From positions 294,548 through 358,547 of the forward strand of contig NZ_JACJVP010000001.1 of assembly GCF_014212125.1 (NCBI RefSeq): a stretch of 64,000 nucleotides of DNA, written 5' to 3'. Shown here one piece after another: positions 43,344-53,836 of this stretch. The position numbers and the translations under genes are program-made. A model generated the notes under the pieces. The model saw nothing but the letters and a program-made list of their open reading frames with translations, searched no databases and was not told where the DNA came from. This stretch comes from Cohnella nanjingensis. GTDB lineage: Bacteria > Bacillota > Bacilli > Paenibacillales > Paenibacillaceae. The stretch's first letter is position 1. The number at the start of each line of letters is the position of its first letter.

Positions 43344-43401
43344 TCGGAAACGTACGAATGAGACGACGGTTATGGATTCAATTTCTTATTTTCACCCGGG
43401 T

Positions 43402-43474
43402 AACGATGTAAGTTCTTGTCTGGGCATTTGGAATCTTACTCTAATTAAACAAAAAACCCGCGCACAGCGCGGGT
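43402..43474. repeat. family B repeat unit with terminator hairpin
   Basis: The unit AACGATGTAAGTTCTTGTC continuing TGGGCATTTGG (43402-43431) is followed by the hairpin ACCCGCGC-ACA-GCGCGGGT (43456-43474). The hairpin has a T run on the minus strand and should terminate the acetyltransferase gene. The arrangement is homologous to 26704-26778. Confidence 0.75.
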
Positions 43475-43489
43475 CCTAGACCCTCCTCT

Positions 43490-44026
43490 TCATGGACGGT
43501 CCTTTCGAATTATTCTGAAATAATGAAATCCGACTGCCGTTATAACGGGAGGCTCCGTTATATTTCGAGAAGCGCTAGTCGCTACGGCCAAGCGCATTAT
43601 ATTTCGGTGTTTGCCCGGACCATAATAATCGTTTTCCATTCGATTCATTTCGAATCCAGCCGACTGTAAGGCGCAAATGGATGCCGTATTACTTGCATTG
43701 ACCGTAACGAGTACCTGCTCTAGGGCTTGGAATTGCTGAAGGACTTGCAAGCGGACTTGGATCAGCTTTTTACCAATCCCCCGACCTCTGTATTCCTCGA
43801 TCACATTGCTGAACAGCAGCCAGCCCGTCGTTTGATACATGTCGATTCCCGCGCAGCTGAAGCCTACTAGTCGATTGTTATGCGTTGCTTTAAAGATGAG
43901 GTCAGGAAACAGCTCGAAATATTTCTTCAATTCATGCAAGTTCATGCGGTCGGGCATCGTGAGATCCGCCAGCTCGATCATTTCAAGAAAATCTTCCCGG
44001 TCGGCTGATTCGATTTTGATTTCCAT
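43490..44026 (-). CDS. GNAT N-acetyltransferase
   Basis: About 178 residues with the GNAT acetyl-CoA motif YRGRGIGKKLIQVRLQ and a SAGFEMNRMENDYYGPG end typical of RimI-like proteins. The C-terminal 30 residues extend beyond the domain. The substrate is unknown. The ATG (MEIKIES) has GGGGGAG 6 nt upstream. It is a single gene with a terminator and family B unit directly 3'. Confidence 0.83.
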   Translation of the reverse strand: MEIKIESADREDFLEMIELADLTMPDRMNLHELKKYFELFPDLIFKATHNNRLVGFSCAGIDMYQTTGWLLFSNVIEEYRGRGIGKKLIQVRLQVLQQFQALEQVLVTVNASNTASICALQSAGFEMNRMENDYYGPGKHRNIMRLAVATSASRNITEPPVITAVGFHYFRIIRKDRP

Positions 44027-44251
44027 TGAGCGCTCCCCCAAGCTGCATAAGTCTACGACTCAATCTATCATAGAATTATAAATGGCACGTGGAGGGAGTT
44101 TCGTAGTTTTGTAAAATAAAGAGGATCAAGCAAGAGAGCTGGACAGAGCATCGAGACTCGAGAATGACCATCCCGCTCCAAGGCGAGATGGCATTGTTTG
44201 TCTTGTATTGTCTTCGTTCCTCAGTCGGCATTTAAGCAAACTTGCATGTTT

Positions 44252-44527
44252 TTATGAACAGCATGACGGACCGGCGTCTTCCATAACCAATTCGCCGACG
44301 TCATTCGTGGTGATCGTGATGTTCTCTGCCTTGGATGTCGTTTGAGCGTCCATAACGACAACGATGCCGTTGATCGTCGTAGCCGTATCATGGGCTTGTC
44401 GTTTGTTGAGCTCGAAGCTCAATTCCGGGCCACAGCAATACGCTTCAGAAATCACTCTAAGGCAGTCGCAATCATTTTCAGCCAACGCGCTTGTAAGAAT
44501 CACTTTTGCTTCATCGGAAATTTTCAT
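44252..44527 (-). CDS. HesB/IscA-like iron-sulfur biogenesis family protein
   Basis: 91 residues of the Fe-S_biosyn (HesB/YadR) fold (MKISDEAKVILTSALAENDC). The cysteines are arranged as DCDCLRV, AYCCGPELSF and a terminal GPSCCS, unlike the classic C-x(n)-C-G-C of IscA. It is the last gene of the ars operon, 15 nt after arsA. The vicinal cysteines could bind As(III), but this is inferred; homologues occur beside arsenic genes. Confidence 0.75.
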   Translation of the reverse strand: MKISDEAKVILTSALAENDCDCLRVISEAYCCGPELSFELNKRQAHDTATTINGIVVVMDAQTTSKAENITITTNDVGELVMEDAGPSCCS

Positions 44528-44542
44528 TTGATTCTTTGCTCC

Positions 44543-46324
44543 TTATGAATGATTTATGAATTGATGGAGTTGTTTGGAACCGGATATTTCTTGCGGCACC
44601 CAAGGCATTACAGCATACCGATGGTCCGATATCTCTCCGACCCGCTCGATCCACGGTTGTTCGGCTGCTGCGCGTACTTGCAGGATGGGGTCTTGGGTGG
44701 AGGTCATCGAGATGCATTGATTAATCACCCACCAATTCGGCGAGATTTTGGCCCGTTTCAGATCCGCGGCTAGCCGTTCAGCTTCGAATACGGGGGTTGT
44801 TTCCGCCGTGGTCACAATAACGACTGCAGTTTCTTCAGGGTTCCTCAAACGCGGGAGCAGGTTCTTAACCGATTCGGGAACTTCACCGGACGCGTTCGCC
44901 ATTTCTTTATGGTATGACTCGGTAGCATCAAGCAGCAAAAGGGTATGGCCTGAAGGAGCGGTATCGATGACGATAATCTCCTCGTTGGCGTGCTCGACAA
45001 TGTCGGCAAAGGCTCTAAATACAGCGATTTCTTCCGTACATGGCGAATTTAATTCCTCTTCTGCATAGGCCACCCCATCTTTATCCATGGATTCCCTTGC
45101 CTTGGACAGGATTTCATGACGGTATTTCTCTACTTCCACCTTCTGATCAATTTTACTGACCGTGATGTCCTTTCCATCATTCAGAACCTGTTCCACGTGC
45201 GCTGCGGGGTCCGTGGTCGAGAGATGTACTTTGTGACCGCGTTGAGCCAGTCCTACGGCAATCGCGCTTGCAATGGTCGTCTTGCCGACACCTCCTTTCC
45301 CCATGGTGAAGATCACGCGTTGACCTTGGCTTTCCAAGTCGTCGAGAACCTTGTTCAGTTTGGCATAAGCCCGAACGGTGGCTTTCCGTGGCGTCGGAGT
45401 TGCCGCTTGCCGCTCTGCAAACAATCGACGCACATTAGCTACTCCCGTCACATTGAATGGCGCTAAAGGCACAGTGAAGGTCGGTAGCGATTGCAGATCG
45501 AATGGGCTGTTTTTTAGGGCCGCTTGTTGACGTTGCGAAAAAGCTTCGGCCACGGGATCTCCCGGCATGGGATTCTCCAACCATCCATTGATCACCAGCA
45601 TCTGGTTGTGGATGCCGGTTTCTCTCAACTCCTTCGATGCTCGAGCCGCTTCCTTTATGGGCGCTTTGTCGGGTCTTGTTACAAGCACTAATGATGTTTG
45701 TGCGGCATCGCTTAGGACTTCAACCGTGTGCTTGTAGATCTCCTTGCGCCGGTCCAAACCGGCCAGCAGGCCTCCGCTCGTCGTTCCTTCCGTGCTATTG
45801 TGCAAAAATTCGTTCCAGGCATTCGGGAGCTGCAGGAGGCGTAACGTATGACCCGTAGGTGCGGTATCGAAGATGATGTGATCAAACGCTTGGGTCAACT
45901 TCTCATCGGTTAACAGACGGGAGAACTCGTTGAAAGAGGCGATTTCAACCGTGCAGGAGCCGGATAATTGCTCTTCCATCTGGTTAATGACGACGGGCGG
46001 CAGCTTCCCCCGATAAGGTCCAACAACATCCTCGCGGTAACGCGCCGCCGCCTCCTCCGGATCTAAGTTGGCAACGAATAAGTTGGGCACTTCGGGAATC
46101 GGTTTGTAATTCATATCCAATTCGGTTTCAAATACATCTTGCAGATTGGAGGCAGGATCCGTACTGACGAGCAACACCTTTTTTCCTTGATCAGCGAGCG
46201 CGATCGCAGTGGCGCATGCGGTTGAAGTTTTGCCAACCCCTCCTTTGCCCGTAAAGAATAAGTTAGGCGTTAGCTGAATCCGATTGACGTCAAATTTGGC
46301 AAGCATCTCTAACACGCCTTTCAT
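44543..46324 (-). CDS. arsA: ArsA arsenite-stimulated ATPase
   Basis: About 593 residues in two homologous halves, each with a deviant Walker A: FFTGKGGVGKTSTACATA (A1) and FTMGKGGVGKTTIASAIA (A2). Metal-site cysteines occur in LSGSCTVEIASF and NSPCTEEIAVF. ArsA normally receives As(III)/Sb(III) from ArsD and drives the ArsB pump. The ATG overlaps the arsD stop (ATGA); a later ATG (MLAKFDVNR) is possible. No arsB, acr3 or arsC gene lies in the window, so the pump must be elsewhere or absent. Confidence 0.92.
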   Translation of the reverse strand: MKGVLEMLAKFDVNRIQLTPNLFFTGKGGVGKTSTACATAIALADQGKKVLLVSTDPASNLQDVFETELDMNYKPIPEVPNLFVANLDPEEAAARYREDVVGPYRGKLPPVVINQMEEQLSGSCTVEIASFNEFSRLLTDEKLTQAFDHIIFDTAPTGHTLRLLQLPNAWNEFLHNSTEGTTSGGLLAGLDRRKEIYKHTVEVLSDAAQTSLVLVTRPDKAPIKEAARASKELRETGIHNQMLVINGWLENPMPGDPVAEAFSQRQQAALKNSPFDLQSLPTFTVPLAPFNVTGVANVRRLFAERQAATPTPRKATVRAYAKLNKVLDDLESQGQRVIFTMGKGGVGKTTIASAIAVGLAQRGHKVHLSTTDPAAHVEQVLNDGKDITVSKIDQKVEVEKYRHEILSKARESMDKDGVAYAEEELNSPCTEEIAVFRAFADIVEHANEEIIVIDTAPSGHTLLLLDATESYHKEMANASGEVPESVKNLLPRLRNPEETAVVIVTTAETTPVFEAERLAADLKRAKISPNWWVINQCISMTSTQDPILQVRAAAEQPWIERVGEISDHRYAVMPWVPQEISGSKQLHQFINHS

Positions 46325-46671
46325 TTTTTGATTTGCAACTGAATTTTTTGTTTCCCTTCCCCTTGTTCCAGCGGTTGATTCGTCCATTTCGAAAGCTCGT
46401 CATTTCCGGGTAATTGGTGCGTTTTGGCGACGATTCCGTCGACAACGGTGATCGGCATGCTGTTTGGATCCTTGGTCAAGACTGCCATCACCGCATCCGC
46501 CGCCTCGAACTTCGCGGTATCGCTCAAAATGTTGTAACGATAAATATCGATTCCCCGAAGGGTAAGCTGATTGATCGCCGCGGCAAATCGAATGGAATCC
46601 CTTTTTTGCGCGGGATTGGTTACGCCTGCAGAACAACAGGAGCCGGCTTCAAAAACCTCGATTTTGATCAT
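46321..46671 (-). CDS. arsD: ArsD arsenic metallochaperone
   Basis: 116 residues of the thioredoxin-like ArsD fold. The essential vicinal pair is present in FEAGSCCSAGV (about residues 12-13), followed by the conserved RFAAAINQLTLRGIDIYRYN. It delivers trivalent arsenic to ArsA. It overlaps arsA by 4 nt and has its own ArsR-like operator just upstream, so arsD-arsA may also be transcribed separately from arsR. Confidence 0.9.
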   Translation of the reverse strand: MIKIEVFEAGSCCSAGVTNPAQKRDSIRFAAAINQLTLRGIDIYRYNILSDTAKFEAADAVMAVLTKDPNSMPITVVDGIVAKTHQLPGNDELSKWTNQPLEQGEGKQKIQLQIKK

Positions 46672-46682
46672 TTCCCCACCTC

Positions 46683-46706
46683 ATTAATCAATTATTTTTG
46701 ATTAAT
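46683..46706. promoter_or_regulatory. ArsR operator 3 (upstream of arsD)
   Basis: The perfect dyad ATTAATCAA-TTATTT-TTGATTAAT lies 12 bp before the arsD start, between arsR and arsD. The core ATCAA...TTGAT is shared with two operators upstream of the operon. Confidence 0.7.
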
Positions 46707-46747
46707 CGCTCAGTCCTTTACCCATTTGAAATGGGAAAGGTTCGTTC

Positions 46748-47095
46748 TTAGCAACAATCTGTTGGACGTTCATCAACTTTGCGGAAAATGCAGCATAGTT
46801 CTGGAGACAGCAAACCGTTCACTTCTTCGTGGTTTAGTTCATAATAGCTCCAGGTGCCGCGTGTTTCACGAGTGATCAAGCCTGCTTCAAGCAAGATCTT
46901 CAAGTGATAGGAGAGCTTCGACTGAGGCATCATGACTACTTCTGTCAAATCGCAAACGCAAACGCTGCCTCTTTGCGTGAGTTCGTACATGATCTGCAGC
47001 CTTTTTTGATCGGCAAGGGCTTTGAACTTGGCTTCATACTTGGAGAAGTCGACAGAACCGGAAGCGGGTACGAATACTGGAAGTTCTTTGACCAT
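46748..47095 (-). CDS. arsR: ArsR family As(III)-responsive repressor
   Basis: About 115 residues. The winged helix includes the metal-site CVCDLTEVVMMPQSKLSYHLKI (Cys-x-Cys-Asp-Leu of the alpha3 site), and the C-terminus ends PTDCC, adding a vicinal pair. As(III) binding should release DNA. The ATG (MVKELPVF) lies 9 nt after AAGGA. It follows a 63-residue Cys-rich ORF by 13 nt and has ATCAAA-N4-TTTGAT operators upstream. Confidence 0.9.
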   Translation of the reverse strand: MVKELPVFVPASGSVDFSKYEAKFKALADQKRLQIMYELTQRGSVCVCDLTEVVMMPQSKLSYHLKILLEAGLITRETRGTWSYYELNHEEVNGLLSPELCCIFRKVDERPTDCC

Positions 47096-47108
47096 TTCAA
47101 TCCGTCCT

Positions 47109-47300
47109 TTAGCAGCAAACTGCGCAGCAGGTAGCCGCTGGTTTGATTTGGATGACAACTGGCTGATATACGCGAACCGGTTTTTGGATAGCTGCAGTAG
47201 CGGTGCCTTTCAAGCTGGCCCATTTCCAGGCATGGCGGGCTTGCTTCTCCACTTCGGTCTTTCGATGCATCATAAGCTGTTCCAAGGCGAATAGGTTCAT
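47109..47300 (-). CDS. small Cys-rich protein at head of ars operon
   Basis: 63 residues, first gene after the ars promoter, with GGAG 8 nt before its ATG and only 13 nt from arsR. The N-terminus is helical (LEQLMMHRKTEVEKQARHAW) and the protein ends in CCAVCC, four cysteines in six residues. I do not recognise a family. The position and cysteine tail suggest an arsenic-binding or -sensing peptide; this is inference only. Confidence 0.65.
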   Translation of the reverse strand: MNLFALEQLMMHRKTEVEKQARHAWKWASLKGTATAAIQKPVRVYQPVVIQIKPAATCCAVCC

Positions 47301-47316
47301 TCAGCACGCTCCATTC

Positions 47317-47332
47317 ATCAAATGATTTTGAT
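47317..47332. promoter_or_regulatory. ArsR operator 2 (leader)
   Basis: The perfect dyad ATCAAA-TGAT-TTTGAT overlaps the expected start of transcription of the ars operon, about 17 bp upstream of the first ATG. Confidence 0.7.
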
Positions 47333-47343
47333 TTTATGGATCG

Positions 47344-47394
47344 ATCTTACCATGGAGAATGAAGGAACACAAGGTTAAATCAAATTATTTTGAT
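47344..47394 (-). promoter_or_regulatory. ars promoter with upstream ArsR operator 1
   Basis: On the minus strand a -35 TTGTGT (47367-47372) and -10 TAAGAT (47344-47349) are 17 bp apart. Directly upstream lies the dyad ATCAAA-TTAT-TTTGAT (47379-47394). With operator 2 downstream, the promoter is bracketed by two ArsR sites. Confidence 0.7.
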
Positions 47395-47507
47395 TAATTG
47401 ACTATCCAAAGCCTGCTCTCCCCAATTACAACAGAATCGAAAACTTCTGCTCGATCGCCGCACGCTCGCGGGATTGTTCTTATGGATGGATTTGCCCGCA
47501 AAAGTCA

Positions 47508-47537
47508 CCCCCAAATCAAAATCATTTGAGTTGGGGG
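47508..47537. repeat. hairpin with ArsR-like half sites
   Basis: CCCCCAA/TTGGGGG arms enclose ATCAAA-ATCA-TTTGAG, a one-mismatch version of the ArsR operator, between rph and the ars operon. The role is unknown. Confidence 0.4.
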
Positions 47538-47605
47538 GATTTGCGTCAGGATTGCTTTTTTAATGCCGTCCATGATGACAGAAGCTTTTTTGACGTTTTC
47601 AACCA

Positions 47606-50399
<2,794 letters not shown>

Positions 50400-50489
50400 T
50401 TTTTGTTTTGTCACTGATTTGTACTCGCGCAAATAAAGACCTCCATCCCATCGGTTCCACGACTTCAATTGAGGTCTATATGTTCGATT

Positions 50490-50912
50490 TTAATGTTTCG
50501 ATGTGAAGATTTGAAAGGTTACGCCGAACCGATCCGTCAGCATGCCGAAAGCCGGGCTGAAATAAACTTCCCCGAGCTCCTGCAGCACCCGCCCGCCCGG
50601 CAACAGGGCTTCGTAATATTGGCGAGCTTTCTCGGCATCGTTGGTCGTGATACAGATCGTGACCTGATTGCCTCTTTGCAGCCGTTGGCCCGGGATAAGA
50701 TCGGACGCATAAATGTCCGTTGCCCCGATTTTGAGGACGGAGTGGGCAATTTGCGCCTTCTGCTCCTCCGTTAATGACGCTTCCGGATTTAAAGGGCCTT
50801 CCCCGACCGTTTCCTTAAAAAGTACCTTGGCTTCAAGAGCCTCCTCATAGAACGAAATCGCTTCCTTGGCGTTGCCGTCAAACATGAGGAACGGAATTAA
50901 CTGCACGCTCAT
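50490..50912 (-). CDS. PhnB-like VOC protein
   Basis: 140 residues of the PhnB/3-demethylubiquinone-methyltransferase-like VOC group (VQLIPFLMFDGNAKEAISFYEEAL; GMLTDRFGVTFQIF at the end). The substrate is unknown. AGGAGG lies before the ATG. It is monocistronic between terminators, next to rph; a distant relative is at 62095. Confidence 0.83.
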   Translation of the reverse strand: MSVQLIPFLMFDGNAKEAISFYEEALEAKVLFKETVGEGPLNPEASLTEEQKAQIAHSVLKIGATDIYASDLIPGQRLQRGNQVTICITTNDAEKARQYYEALLPGGRVLQELGEVYFSPAFGMLTDRFGVTFQIFTSKH

Positions 50913-51030
50913 ACAAATGCCTCCTATAAGTTTTATTTTGTGTTCCCGCCTCCTATCCTAACCTTTGATGGTGACAGATTCTGTCATAGATTCGAGCAGA
51001 AAATACGATATTTCTTGACGTCGGCAATCG

Positions 51031-51071
51031 GAACAAAAGCTGACCCCCAATACCAGGATCAGCTTTTGTTC
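51031..51071 (-). terminator. hairpin terminator
   Basis: A 13-bp stem, GAACAAAAGCTGA with TCAGCTTTTGTTC, lies 89 nt 3' of the small lipoprotein gene. A weak family B-like TTCTTGACGTCGGCA precedes it (51012). Confidence 0.65.
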
Positions 51072-51159
51072 TGTGATTCCTTTTGAATCTTTATCGGCAT
51101 TTAAACCCATTGCCGAATTTGAAACGGGAGCAGGCGAAATTAGAGACTTTTAAATATCG

Positions 51160-51453
51160 TTATGGGCTTTGAGGACTCTCTTCCGCGCTGGCCTCCGGAG
51201 ACGGGCTGTCGGCCGCGCCGCTTCCGTCTTCGTCCACGCTTCCCGACGCAGCGCCGTCCTGCGATGTGCCCGAATCGACCGAACCGTTCCCGTCCGCAGC
51301 CGAAGTCCCCGTCGCAGGCGCATCTCCTTGTATGTTATCCGTGCTCGTATCGTCACCTGCAGGCGTATTTCCGTTATTGCTGGAACATCCGGCAGCGAGC
51401 AGCAGTACGACGCTAAGCGCCAGTGCAAGTAAAATCGAATATTTTCGTTTCAT
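51160..51453 (-). CDS. small low-complexity lipoprotein
   Basis: 97 residues: signal peptide, lipobox LLLAAGCSS, then a disordered Gly/Ser/Asp/Ala/Pro tail without domains. It should be anchored to the outer face of the membrane. AGGAGG lies 9 nt before the ATG. The function is unknown; the composition resembles linker-only lipoproteins common in Paenibacillus. Confidence 0.75.
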   Translation of the reverse strand: MKRKYSILLALALSVVLLLAAGCSSNNGNTPAGDDTSTDNIQGDAPATGTSAADGNGSVDSGTSQDGAASGSVDEDGSGAADSPSPEASAEESPQSP

Positions 51454-51788
51454 GCGTAGAAACCTCCTTAAACGATTTGAATAATGTTCTCCCCTTGCAG
51501 GGTCTCTCTCCCTCCCTTCTTAGGTTCCTAAATTACGCATCGAGGCTGAACATTAGCTTAAAAAAACCTTAAAGGAAGCTTAAATGAGAGGATGTTCACG
51601 TTTCTCATAAATAGGATGGGCGATCCGCTTTACACGATTATCCAATTCCTATAACATTCTTGCTAGGACCAGCAAATGCGAGTCATCCTGCCCAACATGA
51701 AGCTTTCCATAATCGCTAATCGCCGCATTGAGAACGCATTCATTCTGTGTCATTCGTTCTTCAATCTCGTTTGGGGAGGAATCGGGCA
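51454..51788. other. intergenic region with one possible tiny ORF
   Basis: The region separates the divergent lipoprotein and serine hydrolase genes. A minus-strand frame at 51649-51753 (MTQNECVLNAAISDYG onward, ending VLARML) vaguely resembles Spo0E-type phosphatases but has no ribosome binding site, so I do not call it. Nothing else is evident. Confidence 0.3.
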
Positions 51789-53240
51789 ATGGAAAATCAG
51801 GTACGTCTGCCAAGAACGACACCAGAGGCGCAAGGGATTTCGTCAAATGCTGTCATCGAATTCCTGGACGCCGTCCGGGAGCAACAATTGGAACTGCACA
51901 GCTTTATGCTGCTGCGGTTCGGGCAGGTTGCCGCGGAAGGCTGGTGGGCGCCTTATCGCCCGGAATACCAGCATATGCTGTTCTCGTTAAGCAAAAGCTT
52001 CACGTCGACCGCGATCGGCTTCGCGGCGGCGGAAGGGCTGCTGTCCGTGAATGATCCGGTCGTCGGCTTCTTTCCGGAGGAAATCCCCGAGACGATATCC
52101 GACAACCTGGCCGCGATGCAGGTCCGGCATCTGCTGATGATGGGAACCGGGCATGCCGCCGACGTGACTGGCAGCGTGCAGAAGGACGACAATTGGGTCA
52201 AGGGGTTTCTGAATGAGCCGGTCGAGCATGCGCCGGGCACGCACTTTGCCTATAACAGCGCTGCGACGTATATGCTTGCCGCCATTCTACAGCGGGTCAC
52301 CGGCGAGTCCCTGCTTGCGTTTCTGAAGCCGCGTCTGTTCGCGCCGCTCGGTCTGTCGGAAGCCACATGGGAAACGTGTCCGCGTGGGATCGCGACCGGC
52401 GGCTGGGGTCTGAATTTGACGACCGAGGACATCGCCAAGTTTGGCCAGCTGTACTTGCAGCGCGGAAAATGGGAAGGCGTGCAGATTCTGCCGGCCGCGT
52501 GGGTGGATGAGGCAACGAGCTTCCAGATCGACAACGACGACGGCAGGGCGAACGATTGGACGCAGGGCTACGGCTACCAATTCTGGCGCTGCCGTCACGG
52601 CGCGTACCGGGGCGACGGGGCATTCGGCCAGTATTGCATCGTCATGCCGGAGCAGGAGGCGGTGCTGGCCATCACTTCCGGCGTAGCCGACATGCAAGCC
52701 GTGCTGGACATCGTATGGAGCAAGCTGCTGCCGGCCTTTTCGACCGGCGCCTTGGATCCGGACGAGGCGGCCAGGGCGAAGCTTGCCGAGCGACTGGATG
52801 ATCTTCGGATCGATCCGCCGCAAGATGATCCCTCCTCTCCGAACGAGGCGAAGCTGGAAGGAAGGATCTTCCGCATGGAGCCTAATGAACTAGATCTCTC
52901 GACGTTTGCGGTACGCTTCGCGGACCGGAGCGCCGAGCTGGTGCTCGGCAACGACCGCCTCGGAGATCAAGTCGTGCAATTGGGTCGCGGCGCGTGGAAA
53001 GCCGATCGGATACGCATTGAGAGCATCAAGGAAGGCAATGCACAGCGCTTGGAAGGCTGCTTTACGTGGAAGGAACGCGATAAGCTCCTTGTCCGGCTGA
53101 TGCTGGTGGAAACGCCCTTCACCTATGATTTTGTCTGCCGGTTGGACGGGGAAGCGCTCGAGCTGCAGTTCTCGGCCAATGTCGCATGGGAGCCCGGTCG
53201 GGTGTTGACGATCCGCGGTCAAGCGGCAGCTCTTGCCTGA
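51789..53240 (+). CDS. serine hydrolase (beta-lactamase/class C fold)
   Basis: About 483 residues. The SxxK nucleophile motif is in FSLSKSFTS and the YxN-like motif in FAYNSAATYML; a KTG-like strand is less clear. A second C-terminal domain (about residues 370-483) is beta-rich and resembles the domain found in cytosolic esterase-type members. There is no signal peptide, so it probably acts on an intracellular ester or amide rather than on beta-lactams. The ATG (MENQVRLP) with GGGGAGG 9 nt upstream is chosen. Confidence 0.85.
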   Translation: MENQVRLPRTTPEAQGISSNAVIEFLDAVREQQLELHSFMLLRFGQVAAEGWWAPYRPEYQHMLFSLSKSFTSTAIGFAAAEGLLSVNDPVVGFFPEEIPETISDNLAAMQVRHLLMMGTGHAADVTGSVQKDDNWVKGFLNEPVEHAPGTHFAYNSAATYMLAAILQRVTGESLLAFLKPRLFAPLGLSEATWETCPRGIATGGWGLNLTTEDIAKFGQLYLQRGKWEGVQILPAAWVDEATSFQIDNDDGRANDWTQGYGYQFWRCRHGAYRGDGAFGQYCIVMPEQEAVLAITSGVADMQAVLDIVWSKLLPAFSTGALDPDEAARAKLAERLDDLRIDPPQDDPSSPNEAKLEGRIFRMEPNELDLSTFAVRFADRSAELVLGNDRLGDQVVQLGRGAWKADRIRIESIKEGNAQRLEGCFTWKERDKLLVRLMLVETPFTYDFVCRLDGEALELQFSANVAWEPGRVLTIRGQAAALA

Positions 53241-53300
53241 GCGGACAGCGAGGCTGCTCGCATAAATCGAGCGTACGTACATCGAGCGATGCTTGAAAAA

Positions 53301-53338
53301 GACAACCCAACGTGAGCGTGAGGGTTGTCCTTTTTTTG
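53301..53338 (+). terminator. terminator of serine hydrolase gene
   Basis: GACAACCC pairs with GGGTTGTC and is followed by CTTTTTTT. Confidence 0.85.
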
Positions 53339-53466
53339 CACCACACCTTCCGTTCGGATTGTCTCCCGCCAATCCGCTAGTAATTGTCCATAAGTCCAAG
53401 CTGGGGGAAACGAATTTCATCGTCCTCTTTCAGAAAGAAATAAAACACGTGATTTGTGTGGGTTCG

Positions 53467-53528
53467 AATGGACAATTATTCTTGTCGTCCGACAAAAAGC
53501 GGATTTTGCGTCCTGCGCAGAATCCGCT
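53467..53528. repeat. family B repeat unit with hairpin
   Basis: The unit AATGGACAATTATTCTTGTC continuing GTCCGACAAA (53467-53496) abuts a hairpin AGCGGATTtTGCG/CGCAgAATCCGCT (53498-53528). Confidence 0.7.
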
Positions 53529-53545
53529 CGCTGTCGCAATCGTTG

Positions 53546-53716
53546 TTACGGATCTCGATCATTCTGAGTATCAACACGGCCGTTGGAGCCGAATTTATCG
53601 GTCATCCAGCCTGCAAGCGGGATAACGGCGGATAAGGCCAGCATATAGCCGGTGACGGTACATTGGATCGTCTTCAGATCGGTGTCGAATTGTTTGCGTA
53701 GGACTTGACATAGGTC
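53546..53716 (-). pseudogene. DHA2-type MFS efflux pump remnant
   Basis: The translation VLRKQFDTDLKTIQCTVTGY, MLALSAVIPLAGWMTDKFG matches the first two transmembrane helices and motif A of EmrB/QacA-like 14-TM exporters, including the typical Q(W)xxTGYML. The rest of the gene is absent. It lies 3' of helD, so it may once have been part of the drug-resistance cluster. Confidence 0.6.
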
Positions 53717-53836
53717 CCTGCTTTCTGCTCAATGAGCTGTGTATGGATGAAAAAAAGGGTCGAGGAATTCGGGGGCGCCGAAGATTTGCTGAATCATGAA
53801 CAGCAGCATATCGCGGCCGACGTCACCCCCGATCCG

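Noticed and set aside
53720-53836. Coding remnant between helD and the MFS fragment (RDMLLFMIQQIFGAPEFLDP)
   Set aside because: The frame looks protein-like, but I could not tie it to a family or to the MFS fragment, so it is not listed as a feature.
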